A stretch of 10,163 bases of DNA from Byssochlamys sp. IMV 00236 (lineage: Eukaryota; Ascomycota; Eurotiomycetes; Eurotiales; Thermoascaceae), in assembly GCA_001931875.2 (NCBI GenBank), contig MSJH02000584.1:1-10163 (forward strand). The letters are read 5' to 3'. Below, one piece after another: positions 7,975-10,163 of the stretch. The notes under the pieces were generated by a model, which made no database searches, was not told the DNA's origin, and worked only from the letters and a program-made list of their open reading frames with translations. Numbering within the stretch: the first letter of the stretch is position 1; every line of letters starts with the position of its first letter. A program made the translations under genes and the position numbers.

Positions 7975-8092
7975 TTAAAGAAGGAGGAAAAAAGGACAAA
8001 AATTGTGGCTTGATCTCAGGTGTGTGTACAGAGTTTTTGCTGTCATTAAAATCTCACCTCTTTCTTTTGTTCTTTAACGCGTTAAATACACA
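7975..8092. promoter_or_regulatory. Bidirectional promoter between PUS10 and TAF6
   Basis: Only 118 bp separate the two start codons, so promoters and 5' UTRs of both genes must lie here or overlap coding DNA. The TAF6 side holds a pyrimidine run and a perfect palindrome TTAACGCGTTAA at 8074-8085; its core ACGCGT is the MluI cell-cycle box bound by the MBF/Swi6-type factor in yeasts. The PUS10 side is purine-rich on the plus strand (pyrimidine-rich on the coding strand). No TATA box is evident for either gene. Regulation by MBF is inferred from the motif alone. Confidence 0.6.
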
Positions 8093-9748
8093 ATGAGCGT
8101 ATTTCCTAAAGATACAATTAAAGTAAAATTATACAAAAATAACAATGACAACAAACTAATTACATGGTAGAATATTGGAGAGTCGCTTGGAATAAATAAT
8201 TTAAAGGATGAAATAGCAACTGCTTTAGCACAGGACGTTGAATATAGAATTCATGAACTTATTCAAGTAAACAAATGACACATGGTTGATATTTGTAACT
8301 AATTTCCTTCTTTTATTTAGGAAGCGTCTAAATTTATGCGACACTCCAAGAGAGTAAAACTAACAGTAGACGATGTGAATGCAGCCCTTCGAGTGAAAAA
8401 TGTAGAGGTAATTGTCAATGTGCACATGTATACAATAACCATCTCATTCTCTCATTATTAGCCTCTTTACGGTTATACTCATGGAGAAACACCTAAATTT
8501 AGAAAGACGACATTGAATTCGACAGAGATTTACTTTGATGAAGACGAAGAGATTGATTTTGACAGTGTCTTGAACAAGCCATTACCAAAGATACCTCTAG
8601 ATGTTACATTCACAGCACATTGGCTTGCTATCGAGGGTGTTCAACCAGCCATTCCTCAGAATCCTACACCGAATGGTAAACTATAAACTTGGACGAATAA
8701 TCTGAAATATATTGACTAGATTATAGATGCCAAGGCAGAATTACTATCGAAACGCACTAAAACACATACTAGTTCTAATGGCATTACGACAGATCAAGTG
8801 AATGTGAAGCCACTTGTTAAGCACGTATTATCTAAAGAATTACAAATGTACTTTGAAAGGATTACAGAGGCTATTCTCAGTGACAACGAGCGGTTACAAT
8901 CACAGGCATTTGAAAGCTTACGTCTGGATCCAGGACTTCATCAGCTAGTACCTTACTTTGTTCAGCATATTCACAAGAAGGTAGCGCAAAATCATAAAAA
9001 CCTGGAGATATTGGAAGCTATGCTGTCAATGTCTCATGCATTGTTAAACAACAAACATTTGTTTATTGAACCCTATGTAAGTATTGCAAAAAAGGAAAAG
9101 AAAGATAGAATAGCTAACGACAGGTCTTGTTAGCTGCATCAATTGATTCCACCCATTTTATCATGCTTAGTAGGAAAGACCATTTGTGACAACCCTCAAC
9201 AGCAGGATCATTGGTCAACTCGTCGCCGTGCAGCCAGCTTAATTGCTTATATCTGTCATCAATACGGAAAGTCTTATCATACGCTGCAACCACGCATCAC
9301 GAAGACTTTGTTGAGAGCTTTCTTGGATCCAGGACGTCCTTTGACAACACAATTTGGAGCGATTATCGGCTTGGATGGAATCGGAACAGAGGTTACCCGT
9401 GTGCTAATTGTTCCAAACATCAAGTTTTATACCGAAAATATATTACAGCATGCGCTCAATAGCACAAATCCTCTTAGAGTAGAAGAAGCGGATAGATGTA
9501 AACAAGCACTTGTGGTAAGTGAATATGATAATAATAGTTAGTATCCCTCATTTTTTTTTTTTTTATCTTAGGACGTGCTGAGACATATCGCAGATCAAGA
9601 ATCAAATGAGAATATTATGGAAGGGGATATTTCAGAAAGAGACAAGCAGACTTTCATAGATTTCATTGGAAATATTGTTGGTGAAGCATACTTGTCAGTT
9701 GAGGATAGGGAAAGTAGGATTAGACCCATTCTTGAATTGATCCAATAA
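8093..9748 (+). CDS. TAF6: Transcription initiation factor TFIID subunit 6
   Basis: Seven exons, 8093-8122, 8171-8266, 8321-8407, 8462-8675, 8727-9076, 9134-9514 and 9572-9748, give 1335 nt and 444 residues. The six introns are 48, 54, 54, 51, 57 and 57 bp, all GT-AG, most with CTAA branch points. Residues 1 to about 72 are a histone fold: MSVFPKDTIK, ALAQDVEYRIHELIQEASK, FMRHSKR, then NVEPLYGY. This fold pairs with TAF9 in TFIID. The middle has AHWLAIEGVQPAIPQNP, and the C-terminal HEAT region has LRLDPGLHQLVPYFVQHI, LHQLIPPILSCLVGK and RRRAASLIAYI. These blocks are hallmarks of TAF6. It acts in the nucleus in TFIID (and SAGA in yeast) at RNA polymerase II promoters. The protein is shorter than yeast (516) and human (677) TAF6 because it lacks a long tail. 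The AATAAA at 9744-9749 overlaps the stop codon. Confidence 0.96.
9551..9564 (+). repeat. T14 pyrimidine tract in the last TAF6 intron
   Basis: Fourteen T lie in the intron 9515-9571, just before the acceptor TCTTAG. It is probably the polypyrimidine tract of that intron, unusually long compared with the gene's other introns. Confidence 0.7.
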
Positions 9749-9791
9749 ACAATATCTTTCGCACATTGCACAATTTATTTTATTTTAAAAC
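9749..9791. terminator. Convergent 3' region of TAF6 and eL27
   Basis: The stop codons of the two convergent genes are 43 bp apart. On the minus strand two overlapping AATAAA signals (9784-9779 and 9779-9774) follow the eL27 stop by about 7 and 12 bases. On the plus strand the TAF6 signal overlaps its stop codon. The transcripts must overlap or end within a few tens of bases of each other. Confidence 0.6.
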
Positions 9792-10163
9792 TTAGAATCT
9801 AAGCTTGCTGAAGAACCACTTGTTCTTTCCAGTTTGGTAGCGTTCTTCAAACAACTTCTTGATAAGTTTCTTGGCGTCTTCACGTTGAGAAGGTTCCTTG
9901 AAGGTTTCAGAAGCGATGGTACCCTTGATTTGTTCCAATTCCAAACCATAACTATATACCATTCAATCTTGGTTAGATATTGCTTTGTCTTTGGGTAAAT
10001 ATAATTACCGAGTGGGCATCATGTGGTTGTAGTTAACAATCTTGATGAAAGGCTTAACCTTGGAGCGCTTAGCAACCTTCTTTTGACCCATCTTCTTGGT
10101 GACCTTGAGAGGAGTGCGTTCGACACCAGCAACGACAGCATAACCATAGGGTCTTTCCTTGGT
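9792..10163 (-). CDS. RPL27: 60S ribosomal protein eL27 (5' end outside the window)
   Basis: Two exon parts, 10163-10009 and 9951-9792, are joined over a 57-bp intron (GTAATT...TATAG, branch TCTAACC) and give 104 residues plus stop. Seen: [46 protein letters not shown], and the family's closing [11 protein letters not shown]. eL27 is a basic protein of the large cytosolic ribosomal subunit, usually about 136 residues, so some 32 N-terminal residues (the KOW-like start) lie beyond the window. The partial frame begins exactly on a codon at 10163. Codon use leans to C-ending codons (AAC, ATC, AAG), unlike the AT-rich neighbours, as expected of a highly expressed gene. Confidence 0.96.

Noticed and set aside
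1..10163. CRISPR array, tRNA or rRNA gene
   Set aside because: No regularly spaced repeats, no B-box-like GGTTCGAATC sequence with a cloverleaf, and no rRNA-like stretch seen on either strand.

Overview
The window reads as nuclear DNA of a filamentous fungus, most likely an early-diverging lineage (Mucoromycota, Mucorales-like). The genes are split by short GT-AG introns of 48-63 bp with CTAAC/CTAAT-type branch points. Coding DNA is AT-rich and 3' ends carry AATAAA signals. Four host genes are typical eukaryotic housekeeping genes. The phylum is an inference from gene style, from the presence of PUS10 (missing in Saccharomyces), and from the Fanzor/Helitron/LINE mix; no search was run.

Layout. 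1-1490 holds no gene I can support. 1491-2915 (+) is a three-exon alpha/beta hydrolase of the ABHD4/ABHD5/CLD1/ICT1 group. 2967-6222 is a graveyard of three unrelated transposon fragments: a decayed Fanzor (eukaryotic TnpB-like) gene on the minus strand, a Helitron Rep/helicase N-terminal fragment on the minus strand, and the 3' end of a non-LTR retrotransposon on the plus strand ending in AATAAA and an A tract. 6266-7974 (-) is a complete four-exon PUS10 tRNA pseudouridine synthase. 8093-9748 (+) is a complete seven-exon TAF6, a TFIID subunit with a histone fold and a HEAT region. 9792-10163 (-) is the 3' part of ribosomal protein eL27, cut by the window end.

Context. PUS10 and TAF6 are divergent, with 118 bp between their start codons, so they share a promoter region that contains a perfect 12-bp palindrome centred on ACGCGT. 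TAF6 and eL27 are convergent, with 43 bp between stop codons. The transposon fragments lie between the 3' ends of the hydrolase gene and PUS10, where they do not break either coding region. I did not find a new multi-gene system. The most notable items are the Fanzor relic (zinc knuckle and zinc ribbon kept, nuclease core lost), a fungal PUS10, and a stop-free 54-nt intron in the hydrolase.
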